Of a DNA stretch of 25,951 bases, positions 14,895-22,699 are shown piece after piece. Source of the stretch: CAYJMQ01 sp964392415 (GTDB lineage: Bacteria > Bdellovibrionota > JACOXK01 > 2-02-FULL-40-11); the NCBI GenBank assembly GCA_964392415.1, contig CAYMPL010000025.1, positions 1-25,951 on the forward strand, written 5' to 3'. Position numbers and translations under genes: made by a program. Within the stretch, counting starts at the first letter, position 1. The number at the start of each line of letters is the position of its first letter. The notes beneath the pieces are model-generated. The model did not search any database. It was not told the DNA's origin and worked only from the letters and a program-made list of their open reading frames with translations.

Positions 14895-15665
14895 ATGAGT
14901 CAATTGCTTTCAAAGCTCAAATACAACCGGCAGGGGTTTACGGAAAAAGACAAGCAGCAGCTTATTGTGGAATATACGCCGCTTATTAAACTGATCGCGC
15001 AAAAGATCGTTTCAAAATTGCCGCCCAATGTGGATATAGATGATTTGATCAGTTCGGGGGTGATTGGGCTTATGGATGCGATCGATAAATATGATCCAAC
15101 GCGGGACAATCAGTTTAAGACCTATGCTGAATTCCGGATTCGGGGCTCCATTTTGGATGAACTTAGATCTCAGGATTGGGTTCCGCGTTCTATTCGGGAA
15201 AAGACAAAACTTTTGGAAAAGACCTATCGACGTCTTGAGCAAAAACATGGCCGCTCTGTAACGGTGAGAGAAGTTGCAAGGTGTCTCAAGATGAATATGA
15301 CAGAATTTTATGATCTTCGTTCTGACGCTTCGGCTATCTCTCTCGTGAGTCTTGAAGATGTCAGGCAGTTCCCGTTTCAGGACCGTAAGAGCCTGATTGG
15401 AATGCTTGAAGATATGCGTTCCAATAATCCTCATTTTCAGGCAAATCTGAAAGATCTGAAAAAAGCGGTACAGGAGGCGTTGAGAGAACTTCCTGAAAAC
15501 GAGCGGATGGTTCTTGCGCTTTACTATTATGAAGATCTCAATTTAAAAGAGATTGGGGCGGTGCTCGATGTCACAGAATCGCGTGTTTCGCAGATTCACT
15601 CGAAGGCTGTTCTCAACCTTCAGGCAAGGATCCAAAAAAAAATTGGCAATCTGGAGACAATATGA
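14895..15665 (+). CDS. fliA: RNA polymerase sigma factor of the FliA/WhiG (sigma-28) type
   Basis: The protein has 256 aa, the usual FliA/WhiG length. Region 2 is clear: LPPNVDIDDLISSGVIGLMDAIDKYDP, then FKTYAEFRIRGSILDELRSQDWVPRSIR, the diagnostic FliA/WhiG stretch. Region 3 follows (TVREVARCLKMNMTEFYDL), then region 4 with its helix-turn-helix (LKEIGAVLDVTESRVSQIHSKAV). AGGGGG gives a good ribosome site. FliA usually controls late flagellar genes; no flagellar gene is in the window, so a WhiG-like non-flagellar regulon is possible. No sigma-28 promoter was seen here. Its stop overlaps the HD-GYP start (ATGA), so the two are translationally coupled. Confidence 0.9.
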   Translation: MSQLLSKLKYNRQGFTEKDKQQLIVEYTPLIKLIAQKIVSKLPPNVDIDDLISSGVIGLMDAIDKYDPTRDNQFKTYAEFRIRGSILDELRSQDWVPRSIREKTKLLEKTYRRLEQKHGRSVTVREVARCLKMNMTEFYDLRSDASAISLVSLEDVRQFPFQDRKSLIGMLEDMRSNNPHFQANLKDLKKAVQEALRELPENERMVLALYYYEDLNLKEIGAVLDVTESRVSQIHSKAVLNLQARIQKKIGNLETI

Positions 15666-16381
15666 GTATTTATTCAATTCGTGAACGAGAATTGCTCAAG
15701 TCTCTCTATCTTATCTTTTCACGGCATTCGAATCTGATGGCAGACTTTGATGGTTTTCTCAGAGACTCGGTGCGCGCGATGGTCGCCGCCATTGAAGTCA
15801 AAGATCCGTATACACATGAACATTCATGGCGTGTCTCTGAATATGCGCTTATCCTTGGGCGGGGACTCAAGCTTTCTCACGATGAGCTGATGATGCTTGA
15901 ACTGGGCGCCCTTCTTCATGATATTGGAAAAATTGGCGTGCCGGATGCCGTTCTGATCAAGCCGGGCAAATTGACAGAAGATGAATACGAGGTCATGAAA
16001 AAGCATCCGCTGTTCAGCGCGGCCATTGTTTCCAAAATTGAATGGCTTGCAGATGTGGTTCCGATTGTAAAATATCATCAGGAGAGGATGGATGGGCTTG
16101 GTTATCCTGCGGGGCTTCGCGGCGAGGAGATTCCAAAATTTTCGAGAATGGTGTATGTTGCCGATTCGTTTGATGCGATGACGTCGGATCGTCCCTATCG
16201 CAAAGCGATGTCTTTAAAAGAGGCTTTTATGGAACTTGAAAGAAATGCGGGAAAGCAGTTTGATTCGGATTTGGTGAAAGTATTTGTCGGGGAGTACCAG
16301 AAAAAGAAGGATACGTCCCGCCTTTCCGAGTTCTTCCCATTCCATCCCCAGAAAAAGAGAACAAAAGCGGTTGGCGGATAA
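15662..16381 (+). CDS. HD-GYP domain phosphodiesterase (probable cyclic-di-GMP hydrolase)
   Basis: The protein has 239 aa. The catalytic HD motif is LLHDIGKIGVPD; earlier His residues (HEHSWRVSEYA), KHPLFSA, KYHQERMDGLGYP with the GYP element, and VADSFDAMTSDRPYR complete the set of an active HD-GYP enzyme. These enzymes hydrolyse cyclic-di-GMP to GMP or pGpG. There is no receiver or sensor domain, only ~35 N-terminal residues before the domain and a basic C-terminal tail of ~25 residues, so activity is probably set by expression. It overlaps the sigma gene by 4 bases and shares its sigma-54 promoter, linking the cascade to c-di-GMP level. Confidence 0.92.
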   Translation: MSIYSIRERELLKSLYLIFSRHSNLMADFDGFLRDSVRAMVAAIEVKDPYTHEHSWRVSEYALILGRGLKLSHDELMMLELGALLHDIGKIGVPDAVLIKPGKLTEDEYEVMKKHPLFSAAIVSKIEWLADVVPIVKYHQERMDGLGYPAGLRGEEIPKFSRMVYVADSFDAMTSDRPYRKAMSLKEAFMELERNAGKQFDSDLVKVFVGEYQKKKDTSRLSEFFPFHPQKKRTKAVGG

Positions 16382-17621
16382 AGAAAAGGCATATCTTGTC
16401 GGCATTCAACGACCGACGGAGTCCCGCCCTCAGGCTGAGCGATCGTTCCTTGAGCTTGTGGAGCTCACACGAACGGCGGGAGGGGAGATTGTTGGCCAGA
16501 CATTTCAGAATATAAAACAGATCGATCCGACCTATTTCATCGGCAGTGGAAAGGTTCAGGAGATTGCGCGATTTGTAGAAGAAAAAACAGTCGATCTTGT
16601 CATTGTTGATGATGATCTTTCCCCGGCTCAGCAGGCGCATCTCGAAAATAAAATTGGGATTCGGATAGTCGATCGTACAGGCCTGATTCTCGATATCTTC
16701 GCACAGCGCGCGCGGAGCAGGGCAGGGAAGCTTCAGGTTGAGCTGGCGCAGATGATCTATCTTTTGCCGAGGCTTAAGGGGCATGGGGTTTTGATGTCGC
16801 GTCTGGGGGGCGGAATCGGGACACGGGGGCCGGGTGAAACGAAGCTTGAAGTTGATCGACGGACTCTTCGGGATCGTATCTCAAAACTTAGATCTGAAAT
16901 TTCAGAACTTCACAAGACCCTTCATCTCCATCGATCAAAACGGCAGGGGATTCCACTTCCGATTGTGACGCTGGTCGGTTATACAAACGCCGGAAAATCA
17001 ACGCTTTTAAATAGTTTGTCAGGGGCCGGTGTTTTAACGCAAGACATGCTTTTTTCAACACTGGATCCGACAACGAGACAGATCTTTTTGCCAAATAAAC
17101 AAAAATTTCTTCTCACAGATACCGTCGGTTTTATCAAAAAACTTCCGGTTCAGCTCGTCGATGCATTTAAAGCAACGCTTGAAGAGGTGACAGAGTCGGA
17201 TTTGATTTGTCATCTGGTCGATCTTTCCGATCCCGAATTTGAAACAAAAATGGAAGTGGTTGACGGGATACTTCATTCTTTGGGCGCGGGGGGAAGATCA
17301 ATTCTTTATGTCTATAATAAGATAGATATCAGTGACGACCCGCGATTGATTTTTCTCAGGCACAAAAGACGTCACCCCTTTGTGATGATTTCAGCCGAAA
17401 AGAAAATAAATCTTGGCGGTTTTCTCGAACAGATCACGGTTCAACTCTCTCATTTTACAGAAACGGTGGAACTTAAAATTCCAATCGAAGATCAAAAAGC
17501 AATTGCAGGCATATTTGAATCTGGCCAGGTTTTAGAACAACACTATTTCAAAAAAACCGTCCGCCTGAAAGCCACCCTCAGTCATCGCATGGCGAGCCTG
17601 TTTAAGAAGAGATATGGCTAA
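16371..17621 (+). CDS. hflX: GTPase HflX (ribosome-splitting)
   Basis: Start taken at TTG 16371 (LADKEKAYLVGIQRP, 416 aa). An upstream in-frame TTG at 16284 would overlap the HD-GYP gene by 98 bases and add a basic stretch not typical of HflX. The N-terminal HflX domain is present (YFIGSGKVQEIARF, VIVDDDLSPAQQAHLE, VDRTGLILDIFAQRARSRAGKLQVELAQ, GGGIGTRGPGETKLEVDRR). The GTPase domain has G1 GYTNAGKST, G3 DTVGF and G4 NKID. HflX binds and splits stalled 70S ribosomes under stress. It overlaps the preceding stop by 11 bases. A GTCATCC-type repeat follows its stop. Confidence 0.93.
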   Translation: MADKEKAYLVGIQRPTESRPQAERSFLELVELTRTAGGEIVGQTFQNIKQIDPTYFIGSGKVQEIARFVEEKTVDLVIVDDDLSPAQQAHLENKIGIRIVDRTGLILDIFAQRARSRAGKLQVELAQMIYLLPRLKGHGVLMSRLGGGIGTRGPGETKLEVDRRTLRDRISKLRSEISELHKTLHLHRSKRQGIPLPIVTLVGYTNAGKSTLLNSLSGAGVLTQDMLFSTLDPTTRQIFLPNKQKFLLTDTVGFIKKLPVQLVDAFKATLEEVTESDLICHLVDLSDPEFETKMEVVDGILHSLGAGGRSILYVYNKIDISDDPRLIFLRHKRRHPFVMISAEKKINLGGFLEQITVQLSHFTETVELKIPIEDQKAIAGIFESGQVLEQHYFKKTVRLKATLSHRMASLFKKRYG

Positions 17622-17626
17622 ACCGA

Positions 17627-17685
17627 GTCATCCAGAGGGAGCGAAGCGACCGAAGTATTTCGACGAAATAGGGTACAATCTTCGG
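17627..17685. repeat. GTCATCC-type dispersed repeat with nested hairpins between hflX and yacG
   Basis: GTCATCC at 17627 is followed by AGAGGGAGCGAAGCGACCGAAG, the same repeat type as at 346 and 9603. CCGAAG (17650-17655) pairs with CTTCGG (17680-17685), and inside it TATTTCG-A-CGAAATA (17656-17670) is a perfect palindrome. The element fills the gap between convergent hflX (ends 17621) and yacG (ends 17686) and probably terminates both. Confidence 0.6.
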
Positions 17686-17892
17686 TTACTTTTTCTTCCT
17701 ATCCTCTTCTTCGGTTTTTTTCTTCTCTTCTTCCGATGACGGGGTGTCTTCTTCCGCGGGAATTTTGTATTTTTCACTGGCCCAGCCGCCGAGATCGATG
17801 AGGCGGCATCGTTCGGAGCAGAAGGGGCGAAAGGGGTTCTTTTCCCATTCGACTTCTTTGGAACAGTTCGGGCAGTTAACCTTTAAACCCAC
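17686..17892 (-). CDS. yacG: DNA gyrase inhibitor YacG, zinc-binding
   Basis: The protein has 68 aa from a GTG start. Four Cys ligands at 7, 10, 25 and 29 (CPNC...FCSERCRLIDLGGWASEKY) match the YacG zinc finger exactly, including the conserved RPFCSERCRLIDLGxW stretch. In E. coli YacG binds GyrB and blocks DNA binding by gyrase. The last ~20 residues are almost all E, K, S and T, a tail not needed for the fold. In many genomes it lies next to coaE; here it is alone, divergent from the MarC gene with 99 bases between starts. No good ribosome site is visible. Confidence 0.92.
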   Translation of the reverse strand: MGLKVNCPNCSKEVEWEKNPFRPFCSERCRLIDLGGWASEKYKIPAEEDTPSSEEEKKKTEEEDRKKK

Positions 17893-17920
17893 AAGAAAAG
17901 TCTAGTTGATTTATTTCAAG

Positions 17921-17949
17921 TTGCCAAACAGAAATTAATAGGATATAAA
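17921..17949 (+). promoter_or_regulatory. Sigma-70 promoter for the MarC-family gene
   Basis: TTGCCA (17921-17926) and TATAAA (17944-17949) are separated by exactly 17 bp. The expected start near 17956 leaves a ~35-base leader before the ATG at 17992. Confidence 0.65.
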
Positions 17950-17991
17950 ATCACATCTTCCACATGAACCTCTTTTGGGAATCAGAAAGCA

Positions 17992-18648
17992 ATGGAAACC
18001 AGCGCATATATTGAATTTTTTATTCGGGCATTTGCGGGCGTATTTGTCATCTTGGATCCGCTGGGAGCCTGCACGCATTTTCTTGCGCTAACTTCGCATC
18101 AGACTGATGATATGAAACGCAACCTTGCGAAGCGAGCTTCCCTGGTTGCCTTTTTTGTTCTTATTTTTTTTACAGTTGCTGGGGGGGCGCTTTTTAAATA
18201 TTTTGGCATTACCCTTTCAGCGTTAAAAATCGCGGGTGGTATATTGCTCTTTTCAATTGCCTTCAGCATGCTGAATGCAAGACGGAGCGCAACACGAACA
18301 ACACCTGAAGAAGAAAAAGAACATGTGGAGCTGGAGGATATTGCCATTATTCCGATGGCGATCCCGATTTTGAGTGGGCCCGGGGCCATTACGACGGTCA
18401 TGGTTCTTGCCGGTGAAGCGGGATCGGCCATGAATGTAGGGATGCTTTTACTGGTCATTCTTCTTTCGGTTTTTATTGCCTATGCGATGCTCATACATTC
18501 GCAATTTCTGCTTCGTGTGCTTCGGCAAACGGGAACAAAAATTTTGACGCGGGTGATGGGGCTTATTATGTCTGTCATTGCGGTTCAATTTGTCATCAAT
18601 GGGCTTTCGGATGTCCTCCCTTTTATTCTGACCAGGATAGATAAATAA
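17992..18648 (+). CDS. MarC family integral membrane protein
   Basis: The protein has 218 aa with six predicted membrane helices. Family motifs are FVILDPLGACTHFLALT (MarC/UPF0056: dPlg..p.fl.lt), GGILLFSIAFSMLNA, and IIPMAIPILSGPGAITTVMVLA in the second half. MarC proteins are inner-membrane proteins of unsettled function; the old link to multiple antibiotic resistance is not supported. Usual length is 200-220 aa, so it is complete. The following small gene starts at the base after its TAA stop. Confidence 0.9.
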   Translation: METSAYIEFFIRAFAGVFVILDPLGACTHFLALTSHQTDDMKRNLAKRASLVAFFVLIFFTVAGGALFKYFGITLSALKIAGGILLFSIAFSMLNARRSATRTTPEEEKEHVELEDIAIIPMAIPILSGPGAITTVMVLAGEAGSAMNVGMLLLVILLSVFIAYAMLIHSQFLLRVLRQTGTKILTRVMGLIMSVIAVQFVINGLSDVLPFILTRIDK

Positions 18649-18870
18649 ATGAAAACGATTTTTAAGCTTCTCGACCGCATTGAAAAGGCGATGGAGTCTG
18701 GAAAAGATATTACGGTGATTGATAAAAGCGGAAAATTTTTAAAAGGAAAACTCTACGATCATTATGTTCGTCTCTCTGCAGACAAACTTCGCGGAAAAAT
18801 CAGATTTCGACTTGCAAAAGATCAACAAGAAATTGAAATCGACGCGAACGATATTTTGGATATTCAGTAG
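18649..18870 (+). CDS. Small protein of unknown function (73 aa)
   Basis: I do not recognise a family. The ATG follows the MarC stop directly, so it is co-transcribed and probably translationally coupled; no separate ribosome site stands out. An N-terminal helix (IFKLLDRIEKAMESG) is followed by strands: DITVIDKSGKFLKGKLYDHYVRLS, then KIRFRLAKDQQEIEIDANDILDIQ. The G-K-x-L-K-G-K-L turn and the closing I-D-A-N-D-I-L-D-I strand resemble a small beta-barrel (SH3 or Sm-like), a guess from pattern only. The protein is soluble and rich in K and D. Its TAG stop is part of the conserved block of the double-hairpin element. Confidence 0.7.
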   Translation: MKTIFKLLDRIEKAMESGKDITVIDKSGKFLKGKLYDHYVRLSADKLRGKIRFRLAKDQQEIEIDANDILDIQ

Positions 18871-18947
18871 CAAGCCATTTTCGAAAGAAAATGGCGCGCA
18901 GTATAAATACAAGCCACATCAGCCTTAGGGCTGATGTGGCTACCTTA
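18866..18947 (+). repeat. Composite double-hairpin element, copy 2, at a convergent gene junction
   Basis: The conserved 44-bp block is 18866-18909. It begins AGTAG (TAG = stop of the 73-aa gene) and contains GCCATTTTC/GAAAATGGC (18874-18882, 18887-18895) with loop GAAA, a GNRA tetraloop, and ends GCGCAGTATAAATA. The variable hairpin follows: 18912-18924 with 18929-18941, a perfect 13-bp stem, loop TTAG, ending next to the TAA stop of the AsmA-like gene on the other strand (18945-18947). Copy 1 has the same architecture, but its variable stem has an unrelated sequence. Confidence 0.75.
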
Positions 18948-21900
18948 TTTTGGAATTGTCTCTTTTAATAAATCTTCGAGAAGATTTGTCTCAGGCTCTG
19001 TTTCTTTCGGTTCCGAAGGCTCTGTTTTCGGTGTCAGAATCTTTTCAAAGACGCCTTGTACGGTATTCTGCAGAAGTTTTCCAACATCCGGAACCGGCTG
19101 TGGTTTTGAAATGGTGCCTGTGACGACAAAGGGAATCTCTTTCCGATAGTCTTCTTTTTGGGCTAAAAAATAGCTTCCTTTATAATCCAGAGAACCATCA
19201 AAATAGAGAAAGCCGCGGCATTTAATCAGATGGTTTTTTCCCTTGAGATGCATATCAGGATTTTCAACTCTCTGATTTTTCACAAGGAGGGAGGTTTTAA
19301 AAATATCAAATTCATCGCTCAGTTTAAAATGTGGGGCCACCTGAGGGATGACAGGAACATCGGCTAGCGTTTCCGAGAGATTAAAAATTTTAAACATCCC
19401 ATCCCGAACCGTAATTTCTCCATTACCGCTCATGGATGATTTAATCCGATCCGCGTCTTTTCCCCGCATGGAAAGATTTAATTTTGCGTCGAGAGACCCC
19501 GTGAATTTTCCAGCCGCCTTGCTATGTCTCGCCGTTAAAAATTTATCGAGATCGAGCTTTTCGAGATTTAAAGAGATCTCTGTTTTGGGATCATTCTGAT
19601 GAAGATCCATTTTTGTCGTTGAGGAAAATTTTCCATCATAGAACTGAAATTGAAGCGGGGACATCTCCAGGAGTTTGTCTTTATAAGAGATCATTGCTGA
19701 GAGATTCCAGAGCCGGTAGTCTTTCAACAGGGCTTTTGTGATTTTAAGTTTACCGTTAATCCGAAGACGATCCAAAATTCCTTTTTGAATCGTCTGCTTC
19801 CCCTTTTCTTGAACGGTTTTTGAGGTAATTTGAACCGCCTTTTCTTCTTTTGACCTCGGGACTTTTTCTTCTGTTTTGGGAGGGGCATACGTTATTTCTG
19901 ATGAATTGATTTCGAATCCGAGAACCATCGGTTGAGAGGCATCTGCCGGACTTCCTTTGAACTGCGCCTCTAATCGCATATTTCCCAAAATATTCCTGTT
20001 TTTGACGGCGGGAAGGAATTGACCGAGATCATCCAGAGAAAAAGAAGAGGTGGAAAAATCGAGCGCGTAATTTGGTTTTTGCCTGAGGCGGGTTACCTGT
20101 CCGGAAAGATCTATTAAAAGGTCTTTGAGCGTGAATTTCGTATTTTGAATGGAGAGGGTTTCCCCAACGGATTGCGCGTTCAGCGTTATTTCAAGAGGGA
20201 TCTGTTTTGGTTTGAGAAAGTTGTCTTTGAATGAAATAGACATATCTGTGAAATTCATATTTCCCGAGAGATTGAGTTTTTTGATCTCTTTTTTTTTAAT
20301 TTCCAACTCGCTCAAGAGATCAATCAGGAAGGGGCCCTCCACTTCCAGATTCTTTGCTTTAATCAAATTTTTCGGAATCTCTCCGCTGACTTTATCCAGA
20401 ACTATTTTTCCGCTTATCGAGAGATCTTCGGGGGCGCTGAGCGGCATATCGAGCTTGAAATTTTTAATTTCAGCTGTTCCTTGAAAAGGCTTTTGAATAG
20501 ATGGAAAGAATTGGTTCCATTCTTCGAGAGAGAAAGAATCGGTTGAAAGAAGGAGCGATAGATATCGTTTTTGTTTTTCCGAGAAATGGGAGAGTGTCGC
20601 TTGCGCGAGAAGCTTCATATTATGGAATTCAAGATTCAGCTTTTCAAACTTCATGAGATCCTTTTCAAGAGAAGATGAAACGTTAAATTCAAACCTCTTT
20701 TGAGCAGGTTTAAAGAAACTTTTTTCCAGTCGCAGGTTAGCTTCCGTGAAGTTTGCGTTCATATTCAGTTTGAGCGAAGTTAATTTTTTTGCTGAAATTG
20801 CAAAATCTGAAAACGCGGAAAAATGAATAGGCCCCTCTGCGCTCCATTTTTTTTCTTTAAAGTAGTCGGGATTGAATTCAAGGGATCCCTTTTGTGCGGA
20901 AATTTTTCCAGAAATATTTAAGTTCTTTAGATTTTTAGGATCTCCCAGCAGTGTGAGCTTCGATATTTGGATGGGCCCCTTAAAGTTAAAAGGGAGACGG
21001 GGGAGATAACGCCTGAATGTTTCTGCCGCGAAGATGTTGCTTGAAAAAGAGAGATCGACAAAGGCTGACTTTGGAATGTTTTGGGGGATGTTTTGGGGAA
21101 TGTCTGGGGGAAGCGCTACTTTTCCTGAAACATTAAGATGCATCTTTTCAAATTGAATGGAAGAAGGGGCGAGGGTAAGCTGTTTTCGATTTTCAATCTG
21201 TTCGAGCGCGCCAGTGAGTTTCAATATAAGCGCTTCTGCCTTGGGTTTGGGCCATTTATGATTGTAATTTAAGAACATCGGACTGAGATCAAGTTCTATA
21301 TTTTCAAAATCAATCTTTGTTGGTTTGTTGTTTTTGATTTGAAAACGACTTTTACCGCGAAGACTTCCACTTCCATGTACGTCCACTTTTTGTTTTACAA
21401 AAAGTGGACGCAGAAAAGCAGGGATTTCACCAGAGATTTTGCGAATGTTCATTTGTCCTTCAGCATTTTCAATAAGAAAGGGTTTGAGGGTAGCCGATAA
21501 ATTCATTGAAAGATCAAGGTCTGATTGAAACTGCTCAGGCCGGTCTGGAGAGCCAGGCGGTGTGACAAGCAGAAGTTTTAATTCTCCCTGGGCGGCAGAA
21601 AAATTGTTTATTTGCGCTTTTGCTTCAAGCTGTCCCAACGGAAAAAGCAGTTTTATCTGATCTATCTCAATTTTATTCGGACTATAAGACCCTTTGGATA
21701 TAAGATTCATTTTTTCGCCTTTTTTCTTTGAAAAAGAGGGCGAGATAAAGGGTGACAAAATGATCATCTCATTTCCATTGAAATTAAGATCAAAAGAAAT
21801 TTTTTCGTGAAATTCGATTCTTTTCAGCTCAATGATTTTTAATGGGTTTGAGATTTCTGCTTTGAATTGGAATTCCCCTTCTAGAGATCCCCCATGCAAG

Positions 21901-22556
21901 ATAGAATGGCGGATGTGTGAGACAATTCCTTTTATTTCTGCCTGAATCGGATTTTTAAGGGAAAGGGGGCCGGATTTGAAAAAGATATTTTTAACGGAAA
22001 TCGTGTTAGGGGGGGATTCCAAGTTTTTCTCCCCACTTCTTTCATAGACAAGCTCTCCTTCTTCTATCGTTAGGAAAAGACTCCCTTTGAGCATCATCGA
22101 GCCGATGATCCCTCCTGGTATCGCAAGGGTTTTAGAAATTCCAGAAGGAGAGGATATTTCTTTTTTAGATTTAAGGAGGTCTTTCATATTTAATCTGTCG
22201 GATTCATTTTTTTCGATTCTAAATCTCGGTTTTAAAAACATCATTTTTGCTGTTGGCTTTCCGAAAAGAGATTTAAACGTTCCCAAATGAATGATGGCCC
22301 GGCTTACCTCCAAAAGGGGCATATCTGAATAACCGGGAGGATTAGAAATCTTTATTCCTTCAATTTCCGCGCCGATCCCACGAATGATGGAGAGTTTTAA
22401 ATTTCCAAGGGTGACTTTCGCATTCAGATGTTCTTCAAGTTTTTTTTCAATAGCTGGACGGAAGTGATTGATATCAATTAAAAAAGGAGTCAAGATGGCT
22501 GCTATCAGAAGCAGCGCGAAAAAAATTCCAACCCCCATAAAAATTTTCTTTTTCAT
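18945..22556 (-). CDS. AsmA-family (AsmA/TamB-like) inner-membrane-anchored protein
   Basis: The protein has 1203 aa. A single N-terminal membrane helix (FMGVGIFFALLLIAAILTPFLI) anchors a long periplasmic part. The start is typical AsmA: DINHFRPAIEKKLEEHLNAKVTLGNLKLSIIRGIGAEIEGIKISNPPGY, then VSRAIIHLGTFKSLFGKP. The C-terminal AsmA domain is recognisable (SMSGNGEITVRDGMFKIFNLSETLADVP...FKLSDEFDIFKTSLLVKNQRVENPDMHLKGKNHLIKCRGFLYFDGSLDYKG). Such proteins form long beta-taco bridges thought to carry phospholipids between membranes. E. coli AsmA is ~617 aa; the extra length here is repeated beta strands. Some sequence is simple (IPQNIPQNIP). A perfect 14-bp-stem palindrome lies in frame at 21380-21410. 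Confidence 0.9.
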   Translation of the reverse strand: MKKKIFMGVGIFFALLLIAAILTPFLIDINHFRPAIEKKLEEHLNAKVTLGNLKLSIIRGIGAEIEGIKISNPPGYSDMPLLEVSRAIIHLGTFKSLFGKPTAKMMFLKPRFRIEKNESDRLNMKDLLKSKKEISSPSGISKTLAIPGGIIGSMMLKGSLFLTIEEGELVYERSGEKNLESPPNTISVKNIFFKSGPLSLKNPIQAEIKGIVSHIRHSILHGGSLEGEFQFKAEISNPLKIIELKRIEFHEKISFDLNFNGNEMIILSPFISPSFSKKKGEKMNLISKGSYSPNKIEIDQIKLLFPLGQLEAKAQINNFSAAQGELKLLLVTPPGSPDRPEQFQSDLDLSMNLSATLKPFLIENAEGQMNIRKISGEIPAFLRPLFVKQKVDVHGSGSLRGKSRFQIKNNKPTKIDFENIELDLSPMFLNYNHKWPKPKAEALILKLTGALEQIENRKQLTLAPSSIQFEKMHLNVSGKVALPPDIPQNIPQNIPKSAFVDLSFSSNIFAAETFRRYLPRLPFNFKGPIQISKLTLLGDPKNLKNLNISGKISAQKGSLEFNPDYFKEKKWSAEGPIHFSAFSDFAISAKKLTSLKLNMNANFTEANLRLEKSFFKPAQKRFEFNVSSSLEKDLMKFEKLNLEFHNMKLLAQATLSHFSEKQKRYLSLLLSTDSFSLEEWNQFFPSIQKPFQGTAEIKNFKLDMPLSAPEDLSISGKIVLDKVSGEIPKNLIKAKNLEVEGPFLIDLLSELEIKKKEIKKLNLSGNMNFTDMSISFKDNFLKPKQIPLEITLNAQSVGETLSIQNTKFTLKDLLIDLSGQVTRLRQKPNYALDFSTSSFSLDDLGQFLPAVKNRNILGNMRLEAQFKGSPADASQPMVLGFEINSSEITYAPPKTEEKVPRSKEEKAVQITSKTVQEKGKQTIQKGILDRLRINGKLKITKALLKDYRLWNLSAMISYKDKLLEMSPLQFQFYDGKFSSTTKMDLHQNDPKTEISLNLEKLDLDKFLTARHSKAAGKFTGSLDAKLNLSMRGKDADRIKSSMSGNGEITVRDGMFKIFNLSETLADVPVIPQVAPHFKLSDEFDIFKTSLLVKNQRVENPDMHLKGKNHLIKCRGFLYFDGSLDYKGSYFLAQKEDYRKEIPFVVTGTISKPQPVPDVGKLLQNTVQGVFEKILTPKTEPSEPKETEPETNLLEDLLKETIPK
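21380..21410. repeat. Perfect palindrome inside the AsmA-like gene
   Basis: CGTCCACTTTTTGT (21380-21393) and ACAAAAAGTGGACG (21397-21410) are fully complementary around a TTT loop. On the coding strand it is read in frame as RPLFVKQKVDV. Confidence 0.6.
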
Positions 22557-22600
22557 CTATCTATCTATATCGGAAATTTTGCCCAAAAGCTAAGGATTGT

Positions 22601-22699
22601 CTAGTCCCTAAAATCCCGAAAAAAATAATAGACCAGAGCAGCGGTTGAGACGATGAGGAGGCTGGCATTTAGAATTAATAGATATCCCCATTCGATCAT
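22601..22699 (-). CDS. 32-aa single-helix membrane protein, probable symporter accessory subunit
   Basis: The product begins MIEWGYLLILNASLLIVS and ends VYYFFRDFRD. One long hydrophobic helix is followed by a charged end (RDFRD). The ATG (22699-22697) overlaps the symporter's TGA stop (22698-22696) as ATGA, and AGGAG lies within the last symporter codons at proper spacing. Coupled translation with the symporter is therefore strongly indicated. Small hydrophobic proteins with an aromatic start and a charged end are known next to sodium:solute symporters ('symporter small accessory protein'); this fits in size, place and pattern. It is short enough to be missed by standard gene finding. Confidence 0.72.
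   Translation of the reverse strand: MIEWGYLLILNASLLIVSTAALVYYFFRDFRD

Noticed and set aside
16284..16370. Longer HflX N-terminus from TTG at 16284
   Set aside because: It would overlap the HD-GYP gene by 98 bases; the added basic stretch is the shadow of that gene's tail.
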